From Streptomyces lienomycini (GTDB lineage Bacteria > Actinomycetota > Actinomycetes > Streptomycetales > Streptomycetaceae), in NCBI RefSeq assembly GCF_027947595.1, contig NZ_CP116257.1:3906001-3970000 (forward strand): a stretch of DNA of 64,000 bases. Reading direction: 5' to 3'. Of this stretch, positions 8,956 through 17,994 are shown piece after piece. The notes below the pieces were generated by a model, which was given only the letters and a program-made list of their open reading frames with translations, was not told the DNA's origin and made no database searches. Both the position numbers and the translations under genes were made by a program. Within the stretch, counting starts at the first letter, position 1. Each line of letters begins with the position of its first letter.

Positions 8956-9351
8956 ATGAACGGAACGACCCTGCACAGGGCCGCAGCCGCCTGCGCCGAG
9001 GAGCTTCCCGGAGCCCAGCTTGAGCATCCCTTCGGCGACGACTGGGAGGTCTTCAAAGTACGCGGCAAGGTGTTCATGCTGATGACCGAGGTCCCCGGGC
9101 GTCCCGTCGTCATCCTCAAGGCGGACCCCGGCGAGGCTCACGCCCTGCGGGAGCAGTACAGCCATATCACCCCCGGCTACCACATGAACAAGAAGCACTG
9201 GATCACGCTGGAGAGCGGGGACGGCGTCGACATGGAGCTCGTCAGGGAGCTCGTCACCGACTCCTACCGGCTCGTCGTCGTCCTCCTGCCCAAGGCGGAA
9301 CAGCCCGTAGACCCGCACACCTACGGCACCGGCATGCGGGCGGCCCGGTGA
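8956..9351 (+). CDS. MmcQ/YjbR family DNA-binding-fold protein (copy 1)
   Basis: A 131-residue member of the MmcQ/YjbR (CyaY-like fold) family. Diagnostic segments: LPGAQLEHPFGDDWEVFKVR, KVFMLMTE, KADP..A..LR, PGYHMNKKHWITL and the C-terminal LV.DSYRLVV. ATG 8956 follows a strong GGGAGGAG. It overlaps the next gene by 4 bp (GTGA), and the two products are clearly paralogous, so they form a two-gene operon. Members bind DNA or have unknown roles; no specific function can be assigned. Confidence 0.85.
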   Translation: MNGTTLHRAAAACAEELPGAQLEHPFGDDWEVFKVRGKVFMLMTEVPGRPVVILKADPGEAHALREQYSHITPGYHMNKKHWITLESGDGVDMELVRELVTDSYRLVVVLLPKAEQPVDPHTYGTGMRAAR

Positions 9352-9716
9352 GCGCGGCCGGTGACCGGCTCCAGGACACCGCCCGCCGGACGGCCCTCGC
9401 TCTCCCCGACGTCAGCCACGGATACCCCTTCACCCCCGGACTCGACGTGTACAAGGTTGCGGGCAGAGTGTTCCTGATCGTCACCGACGACCCGGACGAA
9501 CAGATCATCACGGTCAAAAGCGAACCCGAACACTCCCGCACGCTGAAACACGGCTATGCCTCGATCACACCGGGCCGCTACCTCGACAAACGACACTGGA
9601 TCTCGCTCGGTCCCGGCCCTGGCATCACCAAGCGGCTGGTCACCGACGCGGTCGAGGATTCCTACGACCTGGCCGTCGGGCGGCTGCCCCGGCGCGACCG
9701 CCCCACAGCCCGATGA
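9348..9716 (+). CDS. MmcQ/YjbR family protein (copy 2)
   Basis: A 122-residue paralogue of the preceding protein with the same blocks in order (ALPDVSHGYPF, LDVYKVAGRVFLIVTD, KSEPEHSRTL, PGRYLDKRHWISL, LVTDAVEDSYDLAV). GTG start at 9348 is translationally coupled to copy 1. Divergence between copies is substantial, so the duplication is not recent. They might act as a heterodimer. Confidence 0.85.
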   Translation: MSAAGDRLQDTARRTALALPDVSHGYPFTPGLDVYKVAGRVFLIVTDDPDEQIITVKSEPEHSRTLKHGYASITPGRYLDKRHWISLGPGPGITKRLVTDAVEDSYDLAVGRLPRRDRPTAR

Positions 9717-9821
9717 GCGCGCAGAACGGCTGAACTCCTCTCGGACAGCGTCCCGTTCGCGAACCCACGTACACACACCTGTGCCTCCGCCGCCCTTCCC
9801 GGATCCGAGAGACCGACGGAA

Positions 9822-10065
9822 CCGACCGAAGCGACCCTGCCGCTCTTCGACGACGAGCCTGCCCGGACACTCGCCGACCGCCTGCGCCCCACCCAGCTGG
9901 AAGGCGTCGTCGGACAGGACTGCATCGGGAAAACGACCATCGCCCCGCCTCCTCGCGGACGCCGGCAACCTGGACTCCGAACCGGCGTCGGCCACCTTCA
10001 CCGGCGTGGCCGAACTGCGCAGGGTCTTCGCCCCCGCACAACGCCGGCGCGGCATCGGCCGCTCG
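9822..10065 (+). pseudogene. RarA/MgsA (replication-associated AAA ATPase) N-terminal relic
   Basis: Frames encode PLFDDEPARTLADRLRPTQL then EGVVGQD, next GKTTIA, and then LLADAGNLDSEPASATFTGV followed by AELRRVFAPAQRRRGIGR. These match the first ~110 residues of RarA (clamp-loader-like AAA ATPase), with a deletion between the GQ motif and Walker A and at least one frameshift. The rest of the gene is absent. Confidence 0.7.
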
Positions 10066-10122
10066 GGGGGCGACCCGATGGGGTGGAGCCCGCCCCCGGG
10101 ACACACCTCCACGACGCGCCCA

Positions 10123-10212
10123 TGGCTGGCGCAGGCGGGCTTAAAAGTCGACCACGAGGAGTTCGTCCCTGAGGGCGAGGGCGGCCACGCCCTGTTCCGG
10201 ACTCGGCGACCT
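10123..10212 (+). pseudogene. SAM-methyltransferase-like C-terminal tail
   Basis: The short frame WLAQAGLKVDHEEFVPEGEG and following HALFRTRRP resembles the C-terminal end of class I SAM-dependent methyltransferases. It has no upstream part and is too short for certainty. Confidence 0.3.
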
Positions 10213-10389
10213 GTCTGCGGCGGAGCCCTTCCGATGTCCGATATCCGAGCGCGGACCGAAACAGTAGAGATTGACCAGATCAGCGCGGACGGCACACGGC
10301 ATTCGTCGCCTCGCGGACAAGGCCACTGTGACTGAGCCCCGTAGGCGGCCCGGGTGGGCGGCTTCGGTGCTCAGCGTCAGGCGGGGAGG

Positions 10390-11589
10390 TCATGGGTATG
10401 TGGAGCGGCGGCGGTCCCCGCACAGCAACGCAGCGATGCCCTCCCGGTTCTCTGGCAGCCCCGTCGCGCGGAACCACAACCAGTTGCCGCGGACGCTGCC
10501 CGTCGCCTCGTCGGTGTGCACGAACGCCCGCAGCAGCGCACGTTGGGCGGAGGTGAGCGAGCGGGTCGGGTCGTAGCCCCCGGGGAAGGCTCTGAACAGG
10601 ATCGGCCCGCTTTCATGGTCGACGATGGACTTGTGGCCGCCGGTCACCATGGCGATGGCCACGGGCGCGACCTCCTCGAACGACGAGGCCAGGTCGAGCG
10701 CGGAACGCAGCACGGTGAACCGGAACCGCCCGTCGACCCCCCGCAGCGGCTCCGGGAACCATCCGTCTGTCGTGCGGGGGTCTTTCAGCGCGTCGAGGAG
10801 CACGGCGAGAGCGCGAGGCCGATCGATGCGGACGGGACCGAGCGCTGCGCAGACCCGCACGGCCGGGTCGGAGTCGGCGAGCAGGTCGGAGGTGTCCGTC
10901 CCCCAGAGGCTCAGCGCCCGCGCTACGGCCGCTCGCTCCCGTCGGCCCGTCATGGAGCCCAGCCGGGCCCTCAGTAGCGCGGCGGCACGCGGTATCCGGT
11001 CGGCGAGGGCCGGGGCGTACAGGAGCGGAATCGCCGCGCCGAGCGCGGTCTCACAGACGTGGGGGTCGGAGGAGGAGAGGAACGGCTCGACGGCGTCGTA
11101 CAGGGCGGGTCGAATGTCCCGGCACGCTTGCAGCGCGGCGAGCTCGTCGGGGTCGCGCTCGCCGCGCGGGTCCTTGTCCCAGGGCTGCCACTCCCAGTTG
11201 GCTCGATCCCGCGCCGGATCCTCCCCGTAGGCCGCCGACTCAGCCACCTGACCCAGCCAGCCGAGCAGAGCGGCGCGCAAACTACGCGGCGGCCCGTCAG
11301 CCCACGGGAAGTGTCCCTCGTGCTCGGTGACGCCCATGGGATGGTCGAGGATCGCGGCGACGAACAGTGCCGCGGGCGCGGTGACCGTGTACAGCGAGCC
11401 CTGGTGCAGCACGCTCATGTCCAACGCGGCCAGCGCCCGGGAACGCACCTCGGCATCCTCGTCCACGAGGGAGCACAGAGAGACTGGTATGTCCTCGCCC
11501 GAGCCGTAGGCGTGCTGGTGAGAAGCCCAGTCCGTATCCAACAGCAGTTCTTGCGCCACTGCCGGCAACCCCCTGAGGGTCCGCGGCAT
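10390..11589 (-). CDS. HEAT-repeat-like protein
   Basis: A 399-residue predicted cytosolic protein made of repeating paired helices, for example DEDAEVRSRALAALDM, SSSDPHVCETALGAAIPLL and DSDPAVRVCAALGPVRIDRP. These are typical HEAT or armadillo-like units (D.dp.VR..A...L). No enzyme motif is seen. Proteins like this are scaffolds or adaptors. ATG at 11589; no operon partner is adjacent. Function unknown. Confidence 0.75.
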   Translation of the reverse strand: MPRTLRGLPAVAQELLLDTDWASHQHAYGSGEDIPVSLCSLVDEDAEVRSRALAALDMSVLHQGSLYTVTAPAALFVAAILDHPMGVTEHEGHFPWADGPPRSLRAALLGWLGQVAESAAYGEDPARDRANWEWQPWDKDPRGERDPDELAALQACRDIRPALYDAVEPFLSSSDPHVCETALGAAIPLLYAPALADRIPRAAALLRARLGSMTGRRERAAVARALSLWGTDTSDLLADSDPAVRVCAALGPVRIDRPRALAVLLDALKDPRTTDGWFPEPLRGVDGRFRFTVLRSALDLASSFEEVAPVAIAMVTGGHKSIVDHESGPILFRAFPGGYDPTRSLTSAQRALLRAFVHTDEATGSVRGNWLWFRATGLPENREGIAALLCGDRRRSTYP

Positions 11590-12019
11590 ACGGGCGCTCT
11601 CGCTATCCCGTCATACACGCACTCTGCCAGCACCCACCGACAACACCCCCTGCGGAAGCTCACCGGACAGAACCAGCGTTCGCCCCCATCGGGCCACCTG
11701 CCGCTCCTAGGGTCCAACTGGCAAGCCCCTCCAACTTGTTGGCGGGCCGATTGCGGTCCTTCGCACAATCGGGAGACCCAGGGGCCTGGGGGTGCCTTTG
11801 GCTCGTTCAGGCCGTGGTCGTGGCTTTGACCGACTGGCTACCCAGTGCCCTGCGACGACTCGGCCGCTCATTGGAATGAACGAACGGAGGTCGTTCTGTA
11901 TGGGCACGTCGGCGTTTTCGTCTGCAGAGACCAGTCAGCCGATCGGCGAGGGCGGCTCGGGTGCTCGAGCTCTGGGCGGGGACGGCTGCCGGCAAGGCCG
12001 CGCACATTGCACGGGGATC
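11590..12019. other. Intergenic region, nothing recognised
   Basis: About 430 bp upstream of the HEAT-like gene. Short frames on both strands show no recognisable family. The promoter of the minus-strand gene is presumably near 11600-11700. Confidence 0.3.
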
Positions 12020-12460
12020 GACACAGACAGGACGAAGGTGCTCGCGCGCCGCGGCCCCAACAGCGCGCCCCGGAGTCCCTGGAGCTGTGGCATCCGGCGT
12101 CGGCGAGCAATGACCGGACGCGGGGCCCCAGTTCCGCGCGGGGCGGCAACCGGTGGGTGCGCACGGGCTCGGCGATCTCGGCGCCGACGCGGCGCAGCGG
12201 ATCGAGGGAGGCCAGGCGTCCTGGAGGAGGAAGCCGATAAGCGGCCCGGGACTGCGCGCCAGGTGGACCCCCCCGGAGAGCACGGTCCCCCATTCGGGCG
12301 TGTGCGGCTGGGGACCCAGGCCCAGGAAGCTGAGCCCGGAAGGCGGCCCGCGACCACACCAATCGCCGGAACCGGGACGCACATGCCGGCCGGTTGGCCG
12401 GTCGCCGACGAGGTCCCCGAACAGCGTGATGGAGATGTCAGACATCTCGACCAACAGCCC
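12020..12460 (-). pseudogene. Peptide-type ABC transporter relic (permease end fused to ATPase fragment)
   Basis: Minus-strand frames give the DppC-type permease signature GLSFLGLGPQPHTPEWGTVL and then, in another frame, LDPLRRVGAEIAEPVRTHRL followed by RSLLADAG, which matches the linker region of OppD/OppF-type ATPases. The pieces are joined with frameshifts and large deletions. They are the remains of a dipeptide/nickel ABC operon. Confidence 0.6.
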
Positions 12461-12511
12461 GGGGGCCTCGCTCGTCGCGGTTTGGCTGAAAGGTATTCAG
12501 GATGACAGAGG

Positions 12512-13027
12512 TTAGCTGATGCGCAGTTCGATGAGCATGGTTGGTTCCCCAGAGGCGCCGGATTCTCCATACCCGGTGAAGTCATTGGCGGGGGCGTTGA
12601 TGACGGTAGTGGTGCCGTCGTCTTCACGCACAGTGGTCTTCACCGGGTCGGCCGAGGTCCAGATTCCGTGCGCCTTGGGTATCTCGACGGTGAGGAAGGC
12701 GGGCTTGGCTGTGATGTCGAAGCAAAAATCTTGCTGCCCAGTCCGGCTCATGATCCAGATATCTTCACTGCCGTCGCAGGAAGTCATCACGATGTGACCG
12801 TCACCGCGCTTGAGGAGGGCACCCGTCTCCTCGTGAATTCGGGATGCGCCAGGGTAGTTGAAGTCCTCCACGGCATGGGGCATCTCGTCGGTGGCCGCAG
12901 CCGGGGCTGCCGGCGTGCTGTCATCGTCGGCGTAAGCCACGCCGAGCGTCGTCGCGGACGCCGCAAGGACTGCACGGCGCGTCGTACGAGCGTGTGACCA
13001 TGCCCTTCGAGCCGAGTTCGCGTACAC
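12512..13027 (-). CDS. Secreted protein of unknown function
   Basis: A 171-residue protein. The N-terminus has several Arg residues (ARTTRRAVLAASATTLGVA) followed by a hydrophobic stretch, resembling a short Sec or Tat-like signal. The mature part is mainly beta-forming, with two Cys (CDGSEDIWIM and QQDFCFDI) that could form a disulfide. The GTG start at 13027 overlaps the start of the divergent gene at 13000; a slightly downstream start is possible. It ends at 12512 with an acidic, soluble C-terminus. Function unknown. Confidence 0.6.
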   Translation of the reverse strand: MYANSARRAWSHARTTRRAVLAASATTLGVAYADDDSTPAAPAAATDEMPHAVEDFNYPGASRIHEETGALLKRGDGHIVMTSCDGSEDIWIMSRTGQQDFCFDITAKPAFLTVEIPKAHGIWTSADPVKTTVREDDGTTTVINAPANDFTGYGESGASGEPTMLIELRIS

Positions 13028-13458
13028 CGCGCATGCCAGGTAACGGCTGTCAGTCCGGGCAGCCTCCGGACTCGCGAGGTGACGGGTTCGCGGGTGGCTG
13101 CCTGACCCTGATCGCGCTGCTCATCGAGATCCCGGTCGCTTTCCTGCTGGCGCTGACGTTGGGAATCCGCGGATGGGGCCGTGCAGACGAGCGGGCCGGG
13201 ACGCCCCCCATGGACTGGGTTCCGATCCTTTGGCTTGGCGGGTTCACACTGGCCGTACTCGTGATCGCCGGAATCGTCCTGTACTTGGCGCATCCGTTTG
13301 CCGGAGCGGTCCAACTGCTCATCGCAGCCATTGCACTGATCTTCACGATCACTGCTTGGCACGAGCAGTACGAGCGTGCCCATCCCCCTCCGCTGCCGAC
13401 GTGCCCAACGAGGGCTGGGGTGCCGTGCGCTCCATCGAACCTCGTGACCGACCAGTAA
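13000..13458 (+). CDS. Small integral membrane protein (DUF6234-like)
   Basis: A product of about 152 residues with three hydrophobic segments (roughly GCLTLIALLIEIPVAFLLAL, LWLGGFTLAVLVIAGIVLYL and AVQLLIAAIALIFTITAW) and a Pro-rich cytoplasmic start. The layout resembles the actinobacterial DUF6234 membrane proteins; that assignment is from memory. ATG 13000 is preferred over GTG 12994. Its 5' end overlaps the divergent secreted-protein gene, and downstream lies a truncated IS982 element. Confidence 0.55.
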   Translation: MPFEPSSRTPRMPGNGCQSGQPPDSRGDGFAGGCLTLIALLIEIPVAFLLALTLGIRGWGRADERAGTPPMDWVPILWLGGFTLAVLVIAGIVLYLAHPFAGAVQLLIAAIALIFTITAWHEQYERAHPPPLPTCPTRAGVPCAPSNLVTDQ

Positions 13459-13513
13459 GACCGCTGTCATGCATACTCAGCTTGGCCAACTCACAAGCGC
13501 GGTGGCCAACTGT

Positions 13514-14036
13514 GCTGCTCAGTCACATCCGAGAACGCAGACGGGGCGTCCAAGATCGTTCACGGTTCTTCTGGGGCCTGCGGCTGTATCTGGTGTGCAC
13601 CCCGACCGGGATGCCGATCCTGTGGGCCCTGGCGAACCCGAAGCTGGACGAGCGCGAGGTGCTGACGGCCATGCTGGACCGCGAGCCGGACGCGGTCACC
13701 GACCGGCCCGGGCTACTGCTGATCGCAGACAAGGGCTTCGCCTCCAAAAAGTTCGAGGCCGACCTGGCCTTGGGCGGGGCGGTGTTGCTGCGGCCGTCGT
13801 TCAAGCGGGAGAAGCGTCGCAAGGGCGAGTCCTTGCTGAAGTCGGTGCGGCAGTTGATCGAGTCGGTGAACGACACCCTCAAGGGCCAGCTCGACCTGGA
13901 ACAGCACGGCGGCCGGACCTTCGAGGGCGTCGCCGATCGCGTTGCCCAGCGTGTCCTCGCGCTGGCGGCGGCGATCTGGGACAACCACAAGACCGGACAG
14001 CCGGTCAGGCGGTCTCTGATCGCTTACGACCACTGA
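13514..14036 (+). pseudogene. IS982-family transposase, 5'-truncated
   Basis: Long intact C-terminal region: FFWGLRLYLVCTPTGMPILW, GLLLIADKGFASKKFEADL, SVRQLIESVNDTLKGQLDLE and AQRVLALAAAIWDNHKTGQP, ending SLIAYDH. These are diagnostic of Streptomyces IS982-type DDE transposases. The first ~120 residues with the first Asp are missing. Confidence 0.8.
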
Positions 14037-14189
14037 TCACATCGGAATGACTCGTCTAGAGCGGCGAGCGGGGGCCGTGCCCGTCGGTGATCAGATGGTG
14101 CTCCGAATCGGCCCGGCCCCGGTCAACCGGCGAGGGACCTGTCGGGCTCCCTCTTTTGTGTCCCTGACGTGCGAGGAGTCGACCGTACA

Positions 14190-14745
14190 CCTCGGACGAC
14201 GGCGGCCGACCGCCGTCGGCCCCTGGAAGCCAGCGCGTGGAAGTACCGCACCTGCTCGCCCTGGCGCGACCTGCCAGAGGAGCTCGGACCCTTTTAGACT
14301 GCACACAAACGCCTGATCAGATGGGGTGTGGACGGCACATGGCAACGGGTCCTCGCAGTGGTCCTTGCAGTCGTGGATGCCGATGAGGAGGTGGGCTGGA
14401 CAGACTCGGTGGCCTCCACCGTCTGCCGCGCTCACCAGCATTCGGTCGGTGCCAGGAAAAGGGACGCCCGGCCGGTTTGAGCCCGAGGATCACGCGCTCG
14501 GACGCTCCCGCGGTGGCTTGGGTACTAAGATTTGCGTGGCCAGCGGCAACCAGGCACGACCTCTGTCCGTTCACGTCACCACGGGGCAGGCTGGCGACGC
14601 GCCAGCCTTCTTGAGGCGGTCATGGCTGGAATCCCGATCCCGCGGAGCGACCTCGGTAGGCCAGGAACCCGCGCTGCGTCCGTTGTTGCGGATCGCGTGT
14701 ACTCTTTCCGCTCATTCCGTGGGCACTTCCGTTGACGCGGTATAG
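14190..14745 (+). pseudogene. IS5-family transposase relic
   Basis: Frames spell WRDLPEELGPF, RLIRWGVDGTWQRVLAVVLA, VDADEEVGWTDSVASTVCRA plus HQHSVGARKKG, and DHALGRSRGGLGTKICVASG. The order and motifs match the larger relic at 49610-50440. Several stops and frame changes are present. Confidence 0.7.
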
Positions 14746-14747
14746 GT

Positions 14748-15395
14748 GCGATGGTCCCGCAGCCCGCCGACCAGATAGGCCATCGCCTGCGGAGGGCCAC
14801 GCTGGAGGCCGCCAAGGTTGTCCATGATGACGCAGATCGTGGCGCCGTCGGGTCGGGCGGCACGGATCGACTTCAGCGCGGCCAGGGTGTCGGTGCCCTT
14901 GCGACGGCGGTTAGCGCCCCACAGACGGTCGTCGCCGAGGAGTAACAGCCGTCGAAGTAGGTGACGCCGTGCGTCCGATGGCAGGACGCAGGGAGCCGGT
15001 CGGGCTTGCCGCGTTCGGCCCAGCATGACTCTGCGGTAGGGCGGATCCCCAACTGCCCGAACTCGTCGAAGGTGTCGAAGGTGAAGATCCGGTCCGGGAA
15101 GCGTTTCAGCACCTGCTCGATACGGTCGAGTTTGGCGTCGCGCTCGGGGTCGGGGTTGGGGTCGGACGACTTCTTCCAGGTTTAGGTGGGCTGGAAGGTG
15201 ATGCCGCAGCGCAGGAGCAGGCACCGTAAGGCTTGTCGGCCGATGTGGATGACGCGTCCGTGCAGACCCTCGAGGGGCGGGAGGCCGCCCCGCCTGCTCA
15301 CCCCTGCCGACGAGAACCACGTCATCCAGACGGCCGCCACCCGCCCCGCCGAGCTCGGCCAGCCCTTCACTCGCTGGCCGCTCCGCAAACGCGCC
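14748..15395 (-). pseudogene. IS630-family transposase relic
   Basis: Minus-strand translation gives HIGRQALRCLLLRCGITFQP, an in-frame TAA near 15182, then TWKKSSDPNPDPERDAKLDR and FPDRIFTFDTFDEFGQLGIR. After a frame change it gives GTDTLAALKSIRAARPDGAT and CVIMDN. These are IS630 DDE blocks (DEFG and the IxDN Asp). Confidence 0.7.
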
Positions 15396-15439
15396 GCCTA
15401 CCTGCGCCGAGTCCGTTTTCCGTCGGTGAGGCGCGAGTC

Positions 15440-15700
15440 GGGTAGCTGCGGCCTCGATGTCGAAGTGCGTGGTGCGGAGTTCGATGCCCAGACCCAGCAG
15501 ATCCCAGTGCGTTCCGGTCCGTCCGTGGGGCATTGCCGATGCTGCCAGCGGTTGCACACCAGCCGGCCGTGGGCGAGGAGGACGATCGGCATGTGGATGT
15601 GACCGCAGGCGATGGTGTCGCCCCGGGGCGCTGAGGGAACCGCTTCGGCGCGAAGGGCGAAGGACTGGTGAAAGCCCGAGTATTCGAGCATCGTCCGTTG
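15440..15700 (-). pseudogene. Metallophosphoesterase C-terminal fragment
   Basis: Minus-strand frames encode DTIACGHIHMPIVLLAHGRL (the GHTH metal-binding motif, here GHIH) and, after a frameshift, PHGRTGTHWDLLGLGIELRT. This matches the end of YfcE/ApaH-like phosphoesterases. The N-terminal metal-binding motifs are absent. Confidence 0.6.
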
Positions 15701-15716
15701 GACGAGAGGAGCCCCG

Positions 15717-16349
15717 ATGACCGTCGGACCAGGCGTCGGCATCGGCGCCGCGCGTGCCGATGCGGAGAGCGACGCCTCAGTGATCGCGCGGTCCCGGGAT
15801 GACCCCGAGGCGTTCGCCGTACTCTTCGACCGGCACGCCGACGCCGTGCACCGCTATGTGGCCCGCCGCCTCGGCGGTGAGGTCGCCGATGACCTCGTGG
15901 CGGAGACCTTCACCACCGCGTTCCAGCAGCGGCATCGCTACGACCCGGCCCGCAGCGCCGGCGCCGATGCCCGGCCCTGGCTGCTTGGCATAGCGACGAA
16001 CTTGGTCGGCCGGCACCGGCGGGCTGAGGCCCGCCGGTTCAGGGCCATGGCCCGGGTACCGGCCCTCGCCGATCACGACGAGCCGTTGGCCGACCGGGCT
16101 GCGGACCGGGTGGTGGCGAGGGCCGTACGCCGCGAACTGGCTGCTGCGCTGGCCGCGCTGCCCGCTCGGCACCGGGACGTGCTGCTGCTGGTGGCCTGGG
16201 GGGATCTCGGCTACGGGGAGGCTGCCCAGGCCCTCGGTATCCCGGTGGGCACGGTCAGATCACGGCTCCACCGGGCTCGCAGCAAACTGCGCGAAGCGTT
16301 GGGCGGATCCGATCCGACGGCACTGCGAGAGGTATCCGACCATGAATGA
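15717..16349 (+). CDS. ECF-type RNA polymerase sigma factor
   Basis: A 210-residue sigma-70 family factor. Region 2 spans about 28-90 (FAVLFDRHADAVHRYVARRL, DDLVAETFTTAFQQR) and region 4 about 140-195 (LPARHRDVLLLVAWGDLGYG, then GTVRSRLHRARSKLREAL). ATG 15717 follows GAGAGGAG. The stop overlaps the next gene by 8 bp, so the two are coupled. The partner is a CU044_5270-type membrane protein rather than a zinc-finger anti-sigma, a pairing common in Streptomyces. Target promoters are unknown. Confidence 0.92.
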   Translation: MTVGPGVGIGAARADAESDASVIARSRDDPEAFAVLFDRHADAVHRYVARRLGGEVADDLVAETFTTAFQQRHRYDPARSAGADARPWLLGIATNLVGRHRRAEARRFRAMARVPALADHDEPLADRAADRVVARAVRRELAAALAALPARHRDVLLLVAWGDLGYGEAAQALGIPVGTVRSRLHRARSKLREALGGSDPTALREVSDHE

Positions 16350-17310
16350 CGAACTCGAACTCCTGAGGAAGTGGGACGCGGACGCGGCCCCCCTCACCGG
16401 TCCGGCCCGGGACCGGGCCCGGCACCAGCTGCTCAACGCGATGGCCCACGCGGACCAGCGCGTCACCGCCGACCCGGGTCGCCGCGATGCACTGCGTCTC
16501 GCTGCGGCCGCAGTGGTCGCCACGGCCGTCACGGGGACTGCGGTCCTGTTCGGCACGAACGGCTCCGGCGAGGACGGCACGCCGGGCGCGAGCACCCTGC
16601 GGGTGGAGAACGCCGCCGCGACGGTGCTGAACGGTGCGGCGGCGTGGGAACGCGAGCAGGAGAAGCAGCCGGTGGCGCCGCGCGGTGACCAGTTCATCTA
16701 CTCGAAGCGGATCATCAAGGAGACGGAGCAGAAGACCGGCAAGGTCAAGACCTACACCGACGAGATGTGGGACTCGGTGGACGTCTCCAAGCCCTCCTTG
16801 GCCATGGAACTGGGCCGCGAGATGTGGGAGCAGCCCGCGGAGAAGGGCGGCGGGGTGTGGCCGCCCCGGCAGTGGACCGAGCTGAAGACGCTGCCCCAGG
16901 ACCCGGAACAGCTCGTCATGGCCATCATCTCCCTCGGTTCCAGTCCCGACGGCAGGTCGATCAGCGATCTCGACAAGCTCGAGCGGTACGAGGCCTACTG
17001 GCTGCTCGGTGAGCTCCTGAAGAACCCGCTGCTGCCCCAGGGGCTGCGCCCCGCAGCGTACGAGGCGCTGGCCCGTGTGCCCGGCGTCAAGACCATCCCG
17101 GGAGTGAAGGACTCCGCCGGGCGGACCGGGGTGGGGATCGCCCATACCGGGCGTGGGTCCTACGAAAACAAGTACCTGATCTTCGACCCGGTGTCCTACG
17201 AGTTCCTGGGATTCCGCGACGAGCGGACCTCGACTTCCGGAAAGAAGTACATCCAGCTGTCGCACGTAGTGGACTGGGGGATCGTCGACCGGGTGAAGCA
17301 GCGCCCGTAG
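16342..17310 (+). CDS. CU044_5270-type membrane-anchored protein, sigma-factor partner
   Basis: A 322-residue protein. A cytoplasmic N-terminus of about 50 residues (ELELLRKWDADAAPLTGPAR) precedes one transmembrane helix around residues 52-72 (LRLAAAAVVATAVTGTAVLF) and a long extracytoplasmic domain rich in charged residues. This layout and the position directly behind an ECF sigma gene identify the CU044_5270 family, presumed to modulate the sigma factor. The N-terminus is the likely sigma-contacting part. It begins 8 bp before the sigma stop codon. Confidence 0.8.
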   Translation: MNDELELLRKWDADAAPLTGPARDRARHQLLNAMAHADQRVTADPGRRDALRLAAAAVVATAVTGTAVLFGTNGSGEDGTPGASTLRVENAAATVLNGAAAWEREQEKQPVAPRGDQFIYSKRIIKETEQKTGKVKTYTDEMWDSVDVSKPSLAMELGREMWEQPAEKGGGVWPPRQWTELKTLPQDPEQLVMAIISLGSSPDGRSISDLDKLERYEAYWLLGELLKNPLLPQGLRPAAYEALARVPGVKTIPGVKDSAGRTGVGIAHTGRGSYENKYLIFDPVSYEFLGFRDERTSTSGKKYIQLSHVVDWGIVDRVKQRP

Positions 17311-17335
17311 GCCACCACCCCCCGGCCGGGACCCG

Positions 17336-17375
17336 CAGGGCCGCCGACACCGGCAGATGGCCGCCGGCGGCCCTG
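17336..17375. terminator. Strong bidirectional hairpin terminator
   Basis: The 11-bp perfect stem CAGGGCCGCCG (17336-17346) pairs with CGGCGGCCCTG (17365-17375). It lies between two convergent genes ending at 17310 and 17420, so it probably stops transcription from both sides. Confidence 0.65.
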
Positions 17376-17419
17376 ATGCTCCCCCTTTGGGAGGTCAGGC
17401 CGTTGGCGACGGCGGGCCG

Positions 17420-17956
17420 TCAGACGCTGCCTGGGCCGGCTGTTGCTATGGCCTCGGTCGCCACCCGCCGCAGCCCACGCTGCGTGAGCCAGCTGTTCTT
17501 CCCGCCGGTCAGGTGGGCCACAGCGCGGCCCACCCACTCTGGGTCGCCGAGGAGGTGTAGCTGCCCCTCGTCGATGAGCTGCCGCAGCAGACTCTCCAGC
17601 CGGAGGGCATCCACCGCCCGGTAGGGGCGCGCGTGCTGGTCGAAGCGCAACTGGTGGTCCTCGTACGGGTGGCGAAGCGTCATGTGCATCCAGCCTCCGT
17701 CGCGCTCAGCAACCATTCCCTTGACCGTGTACATGCCCCTGGTGTTCGTGTTCCGGGAGTGCTTGCCCCAAGTGAGCCAGATGCCGGTCATGATCCTTGA
17801 CCACGGGATCAACTGCCCCTCGGAGCCCGGCTCGCGCTGGTGGAGCCCGTCTGGGCGCAACTCCACCCAATGGGTGTCCGGGCGTGCGGCATCCCCGACT
17901 GCCCAACGCCCACTGACCAGTTCCAAGGGTCCCAACCGTGTACCGTTCGCCTCCAT
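17420..17956 (-). CDS. Conserved hypothetical protein
   Basis: A 178-residue soluble protein (MEANGTRLGPLELVSGRWAV). The sequence suggests a PH-like or beta-barrel N-terminal region (VELRPDGLHQ, IPWSRIM) followed by helices (AVDALRLESLLRQLIDEGQL). The IPWSRI block resembles that seen in Streptomyces hypothetical proteins with a bacterial PH-type fold. No catalytic motif. Start ATG 17956 is clear. Function unknown. Confidence 0.65.
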   Translation of the reverse strand: MEANGTRLGPLELVSGRWAVGDAARPDTHWVELRPDGLHQREPGSEGQLIPWSRIMTGIWLTWGKHSRNTNTRGMYTVKGMVAERDGGWMHMTLRHPYEDHQLRFDQHARPYRAVDALRLESLLRQLIDEGQLHLLGDPEWVGRAVAHLTGGKNSWLTQRGLRRVATEAIATAGPGSV

Positions 17957-17994
17957 GCGGGCATTGAATCACGCGTTCTGAGACCTGCCGCGCT

